A stretch of DNA of 64,000 nt from JASBZA01 sp964392065 (GTDB lineage: Bacteria; Bacillota; Clostridia; Saccharofermentanales; Fastidiosipilaceae): positions 50,373 to 114,372 of the forward strand of contig CAYMOG010000003.1 of the NCBI GenBank assembly GCA_964392065.1, given 5' to 3'. The first letter of the stretch is position 1, and each line of letters starts with the position of its first letter. The position numbers and the translations under genes are program-made. The notes below the pieces were generated by a model. That model was not told where the DNA came from and did not search any database. It worked only from the letters and a program-made list of their open reading frames with translations. Below are positions 53,421 through 62,115 of this stretch, one piece after another.

Positions 53421-54959
53421 CTAAAGGATATCATCAGCGGATGGACCACTGCCTCCTTTGGCATAACCTAATTCTTGTAATATGCTTTCTTTATTCTGCC
53501 AATCCTTACGTACTTTTACATGAAGATCTAAATACACTTTGGTGTCTAGCATGGCTTCCATTTTCATACGTGCGGATTGTCCAATGCGCTTAAGCATTTG
53601 ACCAGACTTTCCTATAATCATACCTTTGTGGCTATTCTTATCCGTAATAATACTGGCATGAATAACAACTAGAGATCTCTCTCCATGTTCATTTTGTCTC
53701 TCTTCAAATTTATCTATCACGACTGCAGCCTTATGGGGTATCTCCTGATGGGTATAGTGAAGAACTTGTTCGCGAATAAACTCTGCACACAAAGAACGTT
53801 CCGTCTGATCCGTATACGCGTCTTGATGATAATATCTTGGACCATTAGGCAGAAAATTCCTAATTTTTTCTAAAAGCAAATCGATATTATCATTTGATAC
53901 AGCCGAAATGGGAATAATCTCTGCGAACGGATAATGTGCGCTGTATTTCTCTATTACAGGTAAGATTTTTTCTTTATCCATAGCATCCGATTTTGTTAAG
54001 AGTAAAAGGATTGGAATATTATGTTCTCTAGCCTTCTTGCAAGCAACTTCCTCTACTTCAGTAATTTTATTCTTACTTGGATCAACTAATAATAAAACCA
54101 AATCGGATTCCGTCATGGCCCGCCATGCCGATTCGGACATGAAGCGATCTAATTTACTTTTGGAGCGATGGATGCCAGGTGTATCGACGAAAATTATTTG
54201 CATAGTGCCATCATCTAGTACGGTACGAATATTATTTCTAGTCGTTTGTGCTTTTCGGGATGTAATCGCCAATTCACTACCCATAAGGCGATTTAACAAT
54301 GTAGATTTCCCAGCATTAGGTCTACCAATTATAGACACAAATCCACTACGGAAATCTTCTGGTAGTGCTTCAGAAGAATCCTCCAAATCCTCTCGGGTTA
54401 TACCATGGGCATCTAGAATTTCCTCTTGGATGCTAGACATTTGCTCTTCGTCCATACCCTTTATATGATCATAACCTAGTAGGTGTAACATTCCATGAAG
54501 CGCTAAGAAGGCGATTTCTCTACGAAGACTATGTCCTAAGTCTTGTGCTTGTTCAAGAGCTCTCTCGACATCGATTACAATGTCTCCCAATTCTAAAACG
54601 TAAGTCTCTTCATTGTCATCTTCTTCTGCTTCTGAATCTTCAGACGCATCCCATGGGTAAAATTCAGCTTCTTCTATTGCTTCAACTGGTTTACCCTCAT
54701 GCATTTCCAACATCGGAAAGGACAAGACATCTGTAATCTCATCTTTTTGTCTTGTTTCATGATTAAGAGCTTTCATAGAATCGTGATTAAAATAAACAAC
54801 GTTGACACTAGGAAGATATTCTCTATCTTCAATTTCAAAATTAGCATAAGCTAATGCACCTTCTAAAATTTTCCGCAGATCCTCTTCATAGAGATCTACC
54901 TCCATTTTATCTTGTTGATTGAGGAATTGTATTTGCATCTGGGTATTTAATCCTTTCAT
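53421..54959 (-). CDS. YbeY-Era fusion: rRNA maturation endoribonuclease joined to GTPase Era
   Basis: A 512-aa single reading frame with two complete proteins. Residues 1-190 are YbeY: NHETRQKDEITDVLSFP, LGDIVID and the zinc motif HGMLHLLGYDH at 155-165. An acidic insert lies at about 97-121. After a short linker (about 190-204), residues 205-512 are Era: G1 GRPNAGKST (212-220), RKAQTTR (G2), DTPG (259-262), TKSD (322-325) in place of the usual NKxD, and a C-terminal KH domain with MIIGKSGQMLKRIG. YbeY and Era both work in 16S rRNA 3'-end maturation and 30S quality control. The ATG at 54959 follows AGGA with 7 nt and overlaps pgpH by 53 nt. The dgkA and cdd genes that often separate ybeY and era are absent. 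Confidence 0.95.
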   Translation of the reverse strand: MKGLNTQMQIQFLNQQDKMEVDLYEEDLRKILEGALAYANFEIEDREYLPSVNVVYFNHDSMKALNHETRQKDEITDVLSFPMLEMHEGKPVEAIEEAEFYPWDASEDSEAEEDDNEETYVLELGDIVIDVERALEQAQDLGHSLRREIAFLALHGMLHLLGYDHIKGMDEEQMSSIQEEILDAHGITREDLEDSSEALPEDFRSGFVSIIGRPNAGKSTLLNRLMGSELAITSRKAQTTRNNIRTVLDDGTMQIIFVDTPGIHRSKSKLDRFMSESAWRAMTESDLVLLLVDPSKNKITEVEEVACKKAREHNIPILLLLTKSDAMDKEKILPVIEKYSAHYPFAEIIPISAVSNDNIDLLLEKIRNFLPNGPRYYHQDAYTDQTERSLCAEFIREQVLHYTHQEIPHKAAVVIDKFEERQNEHGERSLVVIHASIITDKNSHKGMIIGKSGQMLKRIGQSARMKMEAMLDTKVYLDLHVKVRKDWQNKESILQELGYAKGGSGPSADDIL

Positions 54960-57015
54960 GGAATTGTCCTGCATAAACTTGCAAGAATGCTTGAATAATT
55001 TCTTCAACTTCTCGGAAAGAAAGTCCGGAATCTACTAACTGGTTTTGTTCAATTTTTTTGCGAACGAGATTACGTATAAGAACTTCCGCATCATCTAAAT
55101 GGGTGTATCCTGAAGATTTCATTGCGGCTTCCACAGTATCCGCTATCATGAAGATTCCTGTTTCTTTGGAATTGGGCTTCATACCAGGATACGTAAAATC
55201 CTTAGGGTCAGGTGCTTCCATCCCTTTTTCCTCAGCTTCCTTCGTAGCTTGTGCAAAGAAGTACTGCAAAACAGTTGTTCCATGATGGGTAATCATGAAG
55301 TCAATAATTTCTTGAGGTAGACGGTTTCTTCGACCGAGTTCTTCACCTGCTGTAACATGGCGCATGATAACACGAACACTCTCTTCAGTCGTAAGGAGTG
55401 AGTGGGGATTAAAGCCTTGTTGGTTTTCCGTATACATCTGTGGATTCCAAGTCTTACCAATATCGTGGTAATATGCGCCTACCCGTATAAGCAAAGCATC
55501 TGCACCGATGCGTTCTGCTGCTGTTTCGGCCAAATTAGCGATCATCATCGAATGTTGGTAGGTACCTGGAGCCTCCAAGAAGAGCTTTCTAAGCAAAGGT
55601 TGGCTCGGATCGGACAAACGAATTAGTTTCGTAGGTGAAACCTGGCTTACCACAGCTTCAAACACAGGTGATAGACCAATAGCCAAGACGGATGATACTG
55701 CACCACTAACTGTGGCTAAAAGCATGGACTCGAAGGTCACGCTATTAGGCTCTTGCGTCAATGTAGAATATAAAACAGAAGCAAACAAACATGCTAGAGT
55801 CGTTGCCATAATAACGGATAAATAATTTCTACTCTTCGCTTGACTTGCCGTTATCATCGCTGCTGTCCAGGAACCAAGTATCGCTACGAATAAGAACTTG
55901 GGATCCAAACCTGTAATTGGATACATTAAGAGAATTAACATAGAAGTAAATACTAGAGAAGTCCTCAAGCCATAATAGCTACTCAATATAATCGCAACAA
56001 AACAAACGGGAATAAGTAAAGGGCTAAAACGCACAACATAACTACCTATTAGAATAACCGCTACACTTGTAATAGCAGCAATAAACCAATCTTTTTTCGA
56101 GCGTGCTCTGCGCTTCTCATAATAAGTTAAGTATAACCAAATGACCAAGAGGGAGAACAAATACAAAGCCGATAGGGAAAGTAACATAGGAACATTCAGC
56201 TCTCCCGTACGAATTAAATCCAATTCGACAAGTGCATCATATTGAACCTGATTTAGCGTCTCCCCTGCATTTACAATGATTGAACCGCTTGGTATGAGAA
56301 TAGGGCTAGCCCAGACTTGCTGCCTGGCTTGGTCTTTGGCCGCTTGTGAAGCTTGTTCATCTATAACCAAATTAGGCTCTAAGAAATTTCTAAGAAAATT
56401 GCCAATGACACTATACTCTTGTTGATATTGGGCATTATTCGTAATTACAGTTTCCACCTGAGATGAAATGGCGACCCGAAGGCTATAGGAATCTTGCTCA
56501 GTTGCCATAATGCTTGCACCTATAGACTGAATATGTCCGGTTATCGAAGTAAATATCGATTCGTTCAAACTTAGTAAATTGCTTACATCTGTAGTATTAA
56601 GAATGATTCCATGGGTCTCTTGTACATGAGAAACAATTGCATTCGAAGCTTCTTGCAAAGCTTCCACTGGAATTCTAACGGCTTGATCTCCGGTCCCCTC
56701 GGTTTTAAGTTCTTCTCTAGTCGCTCTAGTAAAGTTTAGAAAGTCTTCTAACCGTAGTAGTGTTTCTGATGAGATTTCTTCTGAACGCAAAAACACTTCT
56801 GAAATCTGGTTTGCTTGTTCAAGGGCACGGCGTTCTGTAGCGACTTGATCGACAACAGGCCTAGTAGAAACAATATTTTCCTCAACCTTATCACCGACGG
56901 CTAATTCATAAGCATTTGGCATAGAGGCACGATACAATATTGTAATAATGATTGCAGAAAAAAGAAGCGCTAATATAAGATAAATTAAATTTTTTATTTT
57001 ATCTCTCGTTATCAC
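54907..57015 (-). CDS. pgpH: PgpH-type 7TM-HD cyclic-di-AMP phosphodiesterase
   Basis: A 702-aa membrane protein that would hydrolyse c-di-AMP to pApA. An N-terminal helix (about 10-28) is followed by an extracellular 7TMR-HDED domain of about 240 residues. Seven helices follow (about 280-455), then a cytosolic HD domain with HSMMIANLAETAAERIGA, YYHDIGKTWNP and MITHHGT. The start is GTG at 57015, with AGGGG 5 nt upstream and 17 nt of overlap with phoH. c-di-AMP controls K+ transporters in Firmicutes, so this enzyme may act on the two Trk/Ktr systems in the window; that link is inference. Confidence 0.93.
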   Translation of the reverse strand: MITRDKIKNLIYLILALLFSAIIITILYRASMPNAYELAVGDKVEENIVSTRPVVDQVATERRALEQANQISEVFLRSEEISSETLLRLEDFLNFTRATREELKTEGTGDQAVRIPVEALQEASNAIVSHVQETHGIILNTTDVSNLLSLNESIFTSITGHIQSIGASIMATEQDSYSLRVAISSQVETVITNNAQYQQEYSVIGNFLRNFLEPNLVIDEQASQAAKDQARQQVWASPILIPSGSIIVNAGETLNQVQYDALVELDLIRTGELNVPMLLSLSALYLFSLLVIWLYLTYYEKRRARSKKDWFIAAITSVAVILIGSYVVRFSPLLIPVCFVAIILSSYYGLRTSLVFTSMLILLMYPITGLDPKFLFVAILGSWTAAMITASQAKSRNYLSVIMATTLACLFASVLYSTLTQEPNSVTFESMLLATVSGAVSSVLAIGLSPVFEAVVSQVSPTKLIRLSDPSQPLLRKLFLEAPGTYQHSMMIANLAETAAERIGADALLIRVGAYYHDIGKTWNPQMYTENQQGFNPHSLLTTEESVRVIMRHVTAGEELGRRNRLPQEIIDFMITHHGTTVLQYFFAQATKEAEEKGMEAPDPKDFTYPGMKPNSKETGIFMIADTVEAAMKSSGYTHLDDAEVLIRNLVRKKIEQNQLVDSGLSFREVEEIIQAFLQVYAGQFHERIKYPDANTIPQSTR

Positions 57016-58015
57016 GTCTACCCCTGTAGGAAGGTCTATCTTCCCTCTCTCTTCTCACAGATTTGTTCTCTCCGTGTTTATCATAGGCTTTAATAATCCT
57101 AGATACTATAGGATTACGGACAATATCTCTACTACTTAATTCAATAAAATTTAATCCTTCGACATGTCTCAACGCACGAGTGGCATGAACTAGGCCTGAA
57201 GGCTGTTCCCTAGGTAAGTCAATCTGCGTCACGTCACCTGTGACAACAACCTTGGAATCGAAGCCAATACGTGTTAAAAACATTTTCATCTGTTCAATAG
57301 AGGTGTTTTGCGCTTCATCCAAGATAATAAATGCATTATCAAGCGTTCTTCCTCGCATGTAAGCCAGAGGAGATACTTCAATCAAGCCTTTCTCCATATT
57401 CCTCAGATACGTCTCCGCTCCCATTAAATCTTGAAGAGAATCATATAGAGGTCGCATATAGGGGTCTACTTTTGTTTGTAGATCTCCAGGTAAGAAACCT
57501 AAGCGTTCACCGGCTTCTACAGCGGGTCTCGTTAGAATTATACGCTCTACTTCATGCTTACGAAAAGCTTGCACCGCCATCGCTACGGCCAAATAGGTTT
57601 TCCCTGTACCTGCAGGACCAACAGCAAATGTAACGGTATGCCTCTTAATAGCATCCACATACTTAGATTGTCCTTGAGATTTAGAAACAATGGGCTTTCC
57701 CTTCGCATTTAAACAAATCCAACCGGGATGATAGCCTTCGATTTCTTCCATAGCCCCTTCGTCAATGGCTTGACTTACGTAAGATGAAAGTTGCTTCGAT
57801 ATACTTACACCTTCTTCTTGTAATTTCAAGAGTTTGTGGATGATATCTGTAGCTTTTTCTATTGCTTTTTCATCTTTACCTCTGACGCGAATGCCTAGTA
57901 AATCAGGTTCAATCTCAACTGGTAAAGTCTCCTCAATGATTCGCACATTGCTATTGCCACCACCAAGTAACTCTTGTATAACTGCACTGTCTTCAACTCG
58001 TATTAATTGTTCCAC
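56999..58015 (-). CDS. phoH: PhoH family ATPase
   Basis: A 338-aa PhoH-like protein. The N-terminal KH-like region (about 1-95) is followed by the PhoH ATPase with Walker A GPAGTGKTYLA near 130, ILTRPAVEAGERLGFLPGD and the Walker B-type IILDEAQNTS near 231. The C-terminus is Arg-rich (RREREDRPSYRGRRDNER). The start is taken as GTG at 58015; the nearest RBS-like AAGGAG is 14 nt away, and no other start is available before a stop. It heads the tightly overlapping phoH-pgpH-ybeY/era-recO operon, whose products link to rRNA maturation. Confidence 0.92.
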   Translation of the reverse strand: MEQLIRVEDSAVIQELLGGGNSNVRIIEETLPVEIEPDLLGIRVRGKDEKAIEKATDIIHKLLKLQEEGVSISKQLSSYVSQAIDEGAMEEIEGYHPGWICLNAKGKPIVSKSQGQSKYVDAIKRHTVTFAVGPAGTGKTYLAVAMAVQAFRKHEVERIILTRPAVEAGERLGFLPGDLQTKVDPYMRPLYDSLQDLMGAETYLRNMEKGLIEVSPLAYMRGRTLDNAFIILDEAQNTSIEQMKMFLTRIGFDSKVVVTGDVTQIDLPREQPSGLVHATRALRHVEGLNFIELSSRDIVRNPIVSRIIKAYDKHGENKSVRREREDRPSYRGRRDNER

Positions 58016-58067
58016 TGCGTAGGTTCTTACTCCTTTTAATAATTAGTCAAATTATAGCATACACGGA

Positions 58068-58799
58068 CTATTCAACTGGTTCTAATAATTCTTGACGGAA
58101 AGCGGGACTATCTTTTGCCAAAGCAGGAATTTCTACTTCTGTTGGAAAGTGAAAATTAATCGTTAATCCTGAAGCTTTTAGCCGATCCCATACACCCGTA
58201 TGGAAATTCACAAAATCACGCATTTTTCCTTCTTCACCTATGACACGTATTTCATACCCATCTGGATCCGAAATATTGGTGCCATTTACAATAATATTGG
58301 GATTTTCTGCAGACCCAGTTGCATTTATATCGGAGAGCGCCACAATACGCTGACCATTCACTGAGATAGCATAACCGCTGCTTTTAATTGCATTTATAAT
58401 GGTCAAGAGATTTCCTGCACTTATGCTTGCACCTGCTTGATTTAAGTCTATATCTATAATTAGTCCTGGTCCTTTGACCGCAGTTAAACCTGCATAAATG
58501 GATAGTCTTTCCACTTCTTGTTTATATATGTTTAATTGCGCATCTTCATTATTACCCAAACGAATAAGCTCTTCCAAACTTTCATTTAGAGATTCATTTC
58601 GATTTTTCAACTCATTGTTTACAACGCTCAATTGCTGTACTTGTTCCCTGAGACTATCAACACTTTCATTGCCTAAGAGATTTAAATTTCTTAAGTTAGA
58701 AACATTCTTCATTTGTAAGGCAATAAGCACACCTAAGCCGAAACATATCACGGTAATTAATACTCTATAACTTCTTCTCTTCTTTCGCTTACTAGCCAT
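58068..58799 (-). CDS. DUF881 family protein (second copy)
   Basis: A 243-aa protein with a basic N-terminus and a single TM helix (about 13-29), a coiled-coil stretch (about 45-95) and a C-terminal DUF881 domain with GPGLIIDIDL and SVNGQRIVALSDI. It is anchored outside the cytoplasm by its N-terminus. Its start overlaps the end of the other DUF881 gene by 8 nt. The pair resembles the YlxW/YlxX proteins of Bacillus; function unknown. Confidence 0.88.
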   Translation of the reverse strand: MASKRKKRRSYRVLITVICFGLGVLIALQMKNVSNLRNLNLLGNESVDSLREQVQQLSVVNNELKNRNESLNESLEELIRLGNNEDAQLNIYKQEVERLSIYAGLTAVKGPGLIIDIDLNQAGASISAGNLLTIINAIKSSGYAISVNGQRIVALSDINATGSAENPNIIVNGTNISDPDGYEIRVIGEEGKMRDFVNFHTGVWDRLKASGLTINFHFPTEVEIPALAKDSPAFRQELLEPVE

Positions 58800-59631
58800 T
58801 ACCTAATCCCCCTAACTTATTAATTTGTTCTTCTACATAAATTAAATCCTCTTGACCATTTACTGTCATAGATTCCACATGTTCAATTGTTATACGTAAT
58901 CCACGTTCACGCATACGTGTAAGCTGGATTTCTTGCTCTAATGAAGCTATAATCGCCGGTACGTCATTCCCTACTGCTTCAATAACAAAAGGATGCGATT
59001 TATACACACGATTGACTAAAACCGAAGATCCTACACAAAGCAGGGGGCTCATAGCGGATAAGCGTTCACCATTAACTTGTATAGCATGAATATTTTGTGT
59101 CTTAAGCCAGTCCGTATAGAATTGAAGATCTTGATCATGCACGATTTCTGACGCTTGCGTACTACTATCATAGCGTATACCTTCTTTATCTTGGACTGTA
59201 ATTCTAATTCCGTCTCCTTCTACCGATGTAAATCCAGCAAAATTACGAATCAAAAAATAGTCTTCTAATAGAGTAGAACTAGAACCCATATCAGTCTCTA
59301 ATCGTTCAATATATTGGGTTCTTTGCTCTTGGATTCTACTGCTTAAATCGCCTTGTTCTTCGTTAAGTCTCTCATTTTCAGCTTGGAGTACACTCAATTC
59401 ACTCCTTAATTGATTTAACTCTTGTTGTGGGTTCGATAAAATGACATGACTGTTATACAATTTCCTCCCTGCAACAGCGAAAATTGAAATAACAAGTACA
59501 GACAAAAGAACAACAGAACCAAAGTAGAAAAGTCTATCTTGCCTCTTTGAATAATTATCCTCTTGCACTACGCTTGCATGTGCTAAAGCAAAAGTAAGTT
59601 TACGTCTCCATTTTAAAATTTTCTTTTTCAT
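58792..59631 (-). CDS. DUF881 family protein (first copy)
   Basis: A 279-aa homologue of its neighbour: a TM helix at about 35-52, a coiled coil at about 65-105, and the DUF881 domain (GDGIRITVQD, IQVNGERLSAMSPL). The gene starts inside the end of rluD (32-nt overlap) and ends inside the next DUF881 gene, so all three are translationally coupled. The tandem arrangement suggests a heteromeric extracytoplasmic complex, but that is inference. Confidence 0.87.
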   Translation of the reverse strand: MKKKILKWRRKLTFALAHASVVQEDNYSKRQDRLFYFGSVVLLSVLVISIFAVAGRKLYNSHVILSNPQQELNQLRSELSVLQAENERLNEEQGDLSSRIQEQRTQYIERLETDMGSSSTLLEDYFLIRNFAGFTSVEGDGIRITVQDKEGIRYDSSTQASEIVHDQDLQFYTDWLKTQNIHAIQVNGERLSAMSPLLCVGSSVLVNRVYKSHPFVIEAVGNDVPAIIASLEQEIQLTRMRERGLRITIEHVESMTVNGQEDLIYVEEQINKLGGLGNG

Positions 59632-60583
59632 CTATTTCCTCTTGTGGCCAAGCCTCTGACCACTGCACTAGATTTTCTTCCTGGTATCCCAAAGTCTGTA
59701 ACGTGGAAGTAAACCATGATGGTAGCGGAGTTTGAAATTTCATATGTTCTCCAGTTCTGGGATGCATAAAATGGAGTTCTCTTGCATGTAAGCATTGACC
59801 CTCTAGACCAAAATGTTTACGCTTAGAGGCATATAAACGATCTCCCATAACGGGATGTCCAATAAAATGCATATGCACACGAATCTGATGGGTTCTACCT
59901 GTATCTAATTTTACGCGCAAATACGTCCCATGTTTCAATGACTCTAGCACTCTGAAATAGGTTTTCGCATATTTGCCTTCTGCATGGACAGCCATCTTAA
60001 TTCTGTCCTTCGAGTCTCTACCTATTGGTGCTTCTATTATACCTTGTTTTTCTTTGAAAAAACCATATACGATACATTCATAAATTCTAGTAATTTTACG
60101 TTCTTTAAGATCCTCTGCTAAGCGTCTATGGGAAATATTATTCTTAGCAACAAGTAATAAACCCGAAGTGTCCTTATCTAAGCGATGAAGAATACCAGGC
60201 CTAGTCCCCTGATCTATAGACGATAAATTCCCACCAGTGTGATGCAGCAAAGCATTTACAAGTGTTCCATTAGGGTTTCCAGCACCAGGATGCACAACCA
60301 TCCCCTGCGGTTTATTTAGCACAAGAATGTCCTCATCTTCATAGAGAATATCCAAGGGAATATTCTCTGCCAATAATATGCTACTCTCTGGTTTAGGGAT
60401 ATCTATTGTAATAAGTGAATCTCGTACGGTTTTCTCTGATGCTTTGACTACTCTACCATCTATAGTGACAAGTCCGTCTTTAATCCAACTCGATATGTTC
60501 GCTCTCGAATAATCACTTAGAATCGATGCAAGGTATTTATCGATCCGTATATTTTCTTCTACTACAAGAACTTTTTCTTCCAT
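59600..60583 (-). CDS. rluD: RluA-family 23S rRNA pseudouridine synthase (RluD-like)
   Basis: A 327-aa pseudouridine synthase. An S4 RNA-binding domain (about 1-65, IRIDKYLASILSDYSRANI) is followed by the catalytic domain with GILHRLDKDTSGLLLVAK, where the Asp of HRLDKDT is the nucleophile, and TGRTHQIRVHMHFIGHPVMGD-type text near 230. It sits directly after lspA (1-nt overlap), the usual lspA-rluD pair. The exact uridines modified cannot be told. Confidence 0.93.
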   Translation of the reverse strand: MEEKVLVVEENIRIDKYLASILSDYSRANISSWIKDGLVTIDGRVVKASEKTVRDSLITIDIPKPESSILLAENIPLDILYEDEDILVLNKPQGMVVHPGAGNPNGTLVNALLHHTGGNLSSIDQGTRPGILHRLDKDTSGLLLVAKNNISHRRLAEDLKERKITRIYECIVYGFFKEKQGIIEAPIGRDSKDRIKMAVHAEGKYAKTYFRVLESLKHGTYLRVKLDTGRTHQIRVHMHFIGHPVMGDRLYASKRKHFGLEGQCLHARELHFMHPRTGEHMKFQTPLPSWFTSTLQTLGYQEENLVQWSEAWPQEEIDEKENFKMET

Positions 60584-61161
60584 TATAATTTTCTCACTGT
60601 AAATCTTTGGTCTGTGCGAAATTTTTCTCTATGTCTCGTTTCGAAAAACAATATATAAATCAAAATACCTAGCATACCTACCACAATACAAGCATCGGCT
60701 ACATTAAATGTTGGGAAATGCCAAGTACCAAATTGAAAATCGAAGAAATCCACCACTCCTCTATGTCTCACACGATCAATCAGATTTCCAACTGTACCTG
60801 CCCAAGCAAGTGAAATACAAAAAGGTAAAAACTTAGGCCAACCACTATACTTTACCAAGAAAATAAAGAAAGCAATACTTGCTACTACTGAAATACCGAT
60901 AAGAAGGAAAATTCCCCATTCAACATCTGCCAAAATACTCCAAGCAGCACCTGTATTTAATGTATATCGTAAATTAAAAAAGTTCTCAATAAGCACATAT
61001 CGCCCACCTGACATGAGATGAGCATCTTGTAAAACCAAGTATTTACTGATTTGATCGACAATAACTAAGATGGCACTAAAAATTATAAAAAATAAAGATG
61101 CCCGTGGAGAGACTCTGGGTTCTGCTTCCAACAAATTCTGATTTTCTGTGTTTTTCTTCAT
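60583..61161 (-). CDS. lspA: Lipoprotein signal peptidase
   Basis: A 192-aa membrane aspartyl protease (signal peptidase II) that cleaves lipoprotein signal peptides after lipidation. Four TM helices are visible. The catalytic Asp residues are in GNLIDRVRHRGVVDFFDF (about 130-147) and FNVADACI (about 158-165), together with NTGAAW near 76. The first 20 residues are a polar extension. It overlaps rluD by 1 nt. Confidence 0.95.
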   Translation of the reverse strand: MKKNTENQNLLEAEPRVSPRASLFFIIFSAILVIVDQISKYLVLQDAHLMSGGRYVLIENFFNLRYTLNTGAAWSILADVEWGIFLLIGISVVASIAFFIFLVKYSGWPKFLPFCISLAWAGTVGNLIDRVRHRGVVDFFDFQFGTWHFPTFNVADACIVVGMLGILIYILFFETRHREKFRTDQRFTVRKL

Positions 61162-61197
61162 ATTAGTTCCTCTATAGCTTTCACTAATCTATTTATA

Positions 61198-62022
61198 TTA
61201 TCTATGAATTGAAATTAATGCAGGAGGTAATCCTTGCCATTCATTCGGATAGAGTTCTGTTAATTTAATCCTTTTAATTGTTTCGCATTGACCTTCTTCA
61301 CCAAGTTCCAAATAAACTGCTCTAATTTCCATAGGCCCTTGAGCAATTTTATAAGAAGATGGAAGTTGCTCTACAAAACGTCTAAGCGACTGGTCTTGAT
61401 CCATCCCAATCACTCCCCCCGTCGGTCCACACATACCTACATCTGTTATAAATCCCGTATAACCATCTAGGATTTTCTCATCGGCTGTCTGTACATGTGT
61501 ATGCGTACCTAATACAGCAGATACTTTGCCGGCCAAAAACCTACCCATCGCTTCTTTCTCTGCACTAGCCTCTGCATGGAAATCTACTAGAGTTGGAATC
61601 GATGCATCTTGCGTAGCGATGTCCTGCTCTATAAAAGCAAAAGGACAAACATGACTAGTCATATATACTTTACCTAAGACATTGATTACCCGCAGTTTAA
61701 ATGTATTATTTTCTAGAAGTACCGAACTTCTTCCTGGCCATGACTCAGGTACATTTCCAGGCCTTAAGAGTCTCGGCTCCTTGTCAATATACTTACTTAT
61801 TCCCCAGTGTCCCCAACTATGGTTACCTAGAGTAATACAATCCACTCCAGAATTCAACAGAAGCTTAACTTGTGAAATTGTAATTCCATTACCATCGGCA
61901 GCATTTTCGCCATTCACAATAAAAAAATCCGCATGATTCTCTTCCTTTAGAATCTTAATCCAATTGGCAACCGCTTGGGCCGCTACATTGCCAACGATAT
62001 CACCTGCAAAAATGATGCGCAT
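61198..62022 (-). CDS. ymdB: YmdB-type metallophosphoesterase (TIGR00282 family)
   Basis: A 274-aa calcineurin-like phosphoesterase active on 2',3'-cyclic nucleotides in homologues. Metal ligands lie in FAGDIVG (residues 4-10), NGENAADG, LGNHSWGH and GTHTHVQTAD; DVGMCGPTGGVIGM is the family signature. It follows rny in the order rny-ymdB, as in Bacillus, but a strong terminator lies between them. RBS AGAGGA, spacer 5-6. Confidence 0.93.
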   Translation of the reverse strand: MRIIFAGDIVGNVAAQAVANWIKILKEENHADFFIVNGENAADGNGITISQVKLLLNSGVDCITLGNHSWGHWGISKYIDKEPRLLRPGNVPESWPGRSSVLLENNTFKLRVINVLGKVYMTSHVCPFAFIEQDIATQDASIPTLVDFHAEASAEKEAMGRFLAGKVSAVLGTHTHVQTADEKILDGYTGFITDVGMCGPTGGVIGMDQDQSLRRFVEQLPSSYKIAQGPMEIRAVYLELGEEGQCETIKRIKLTELYPNEWQGLPPALISIHR

Positions 62023-62084
62023 AATCGTCCTCTTGTATTCTAATAATAGACTTTTTTTATTTTACCATAGCTTGAACGTAAAAA

Positions 62085-62111
62085 TAAAAAAAGCTGGAGA
62101 TATCTCCAGCT
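62085..62111 (-). terminator. Terminator downstream of rny
   Basis: A 20-base perfect palindrome (62092-62111) followed on the minus strand by a long U-run. It sits just beyond the rny stop codon. Confidence 0.88.
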
Positions 62112-62115
62112 GATT

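Noticed and set aside
62092..62111. 20-bp perfect palindrome as an operator
   Set aside because: It is followed by a long U-run just after rny, so it is a terminator.
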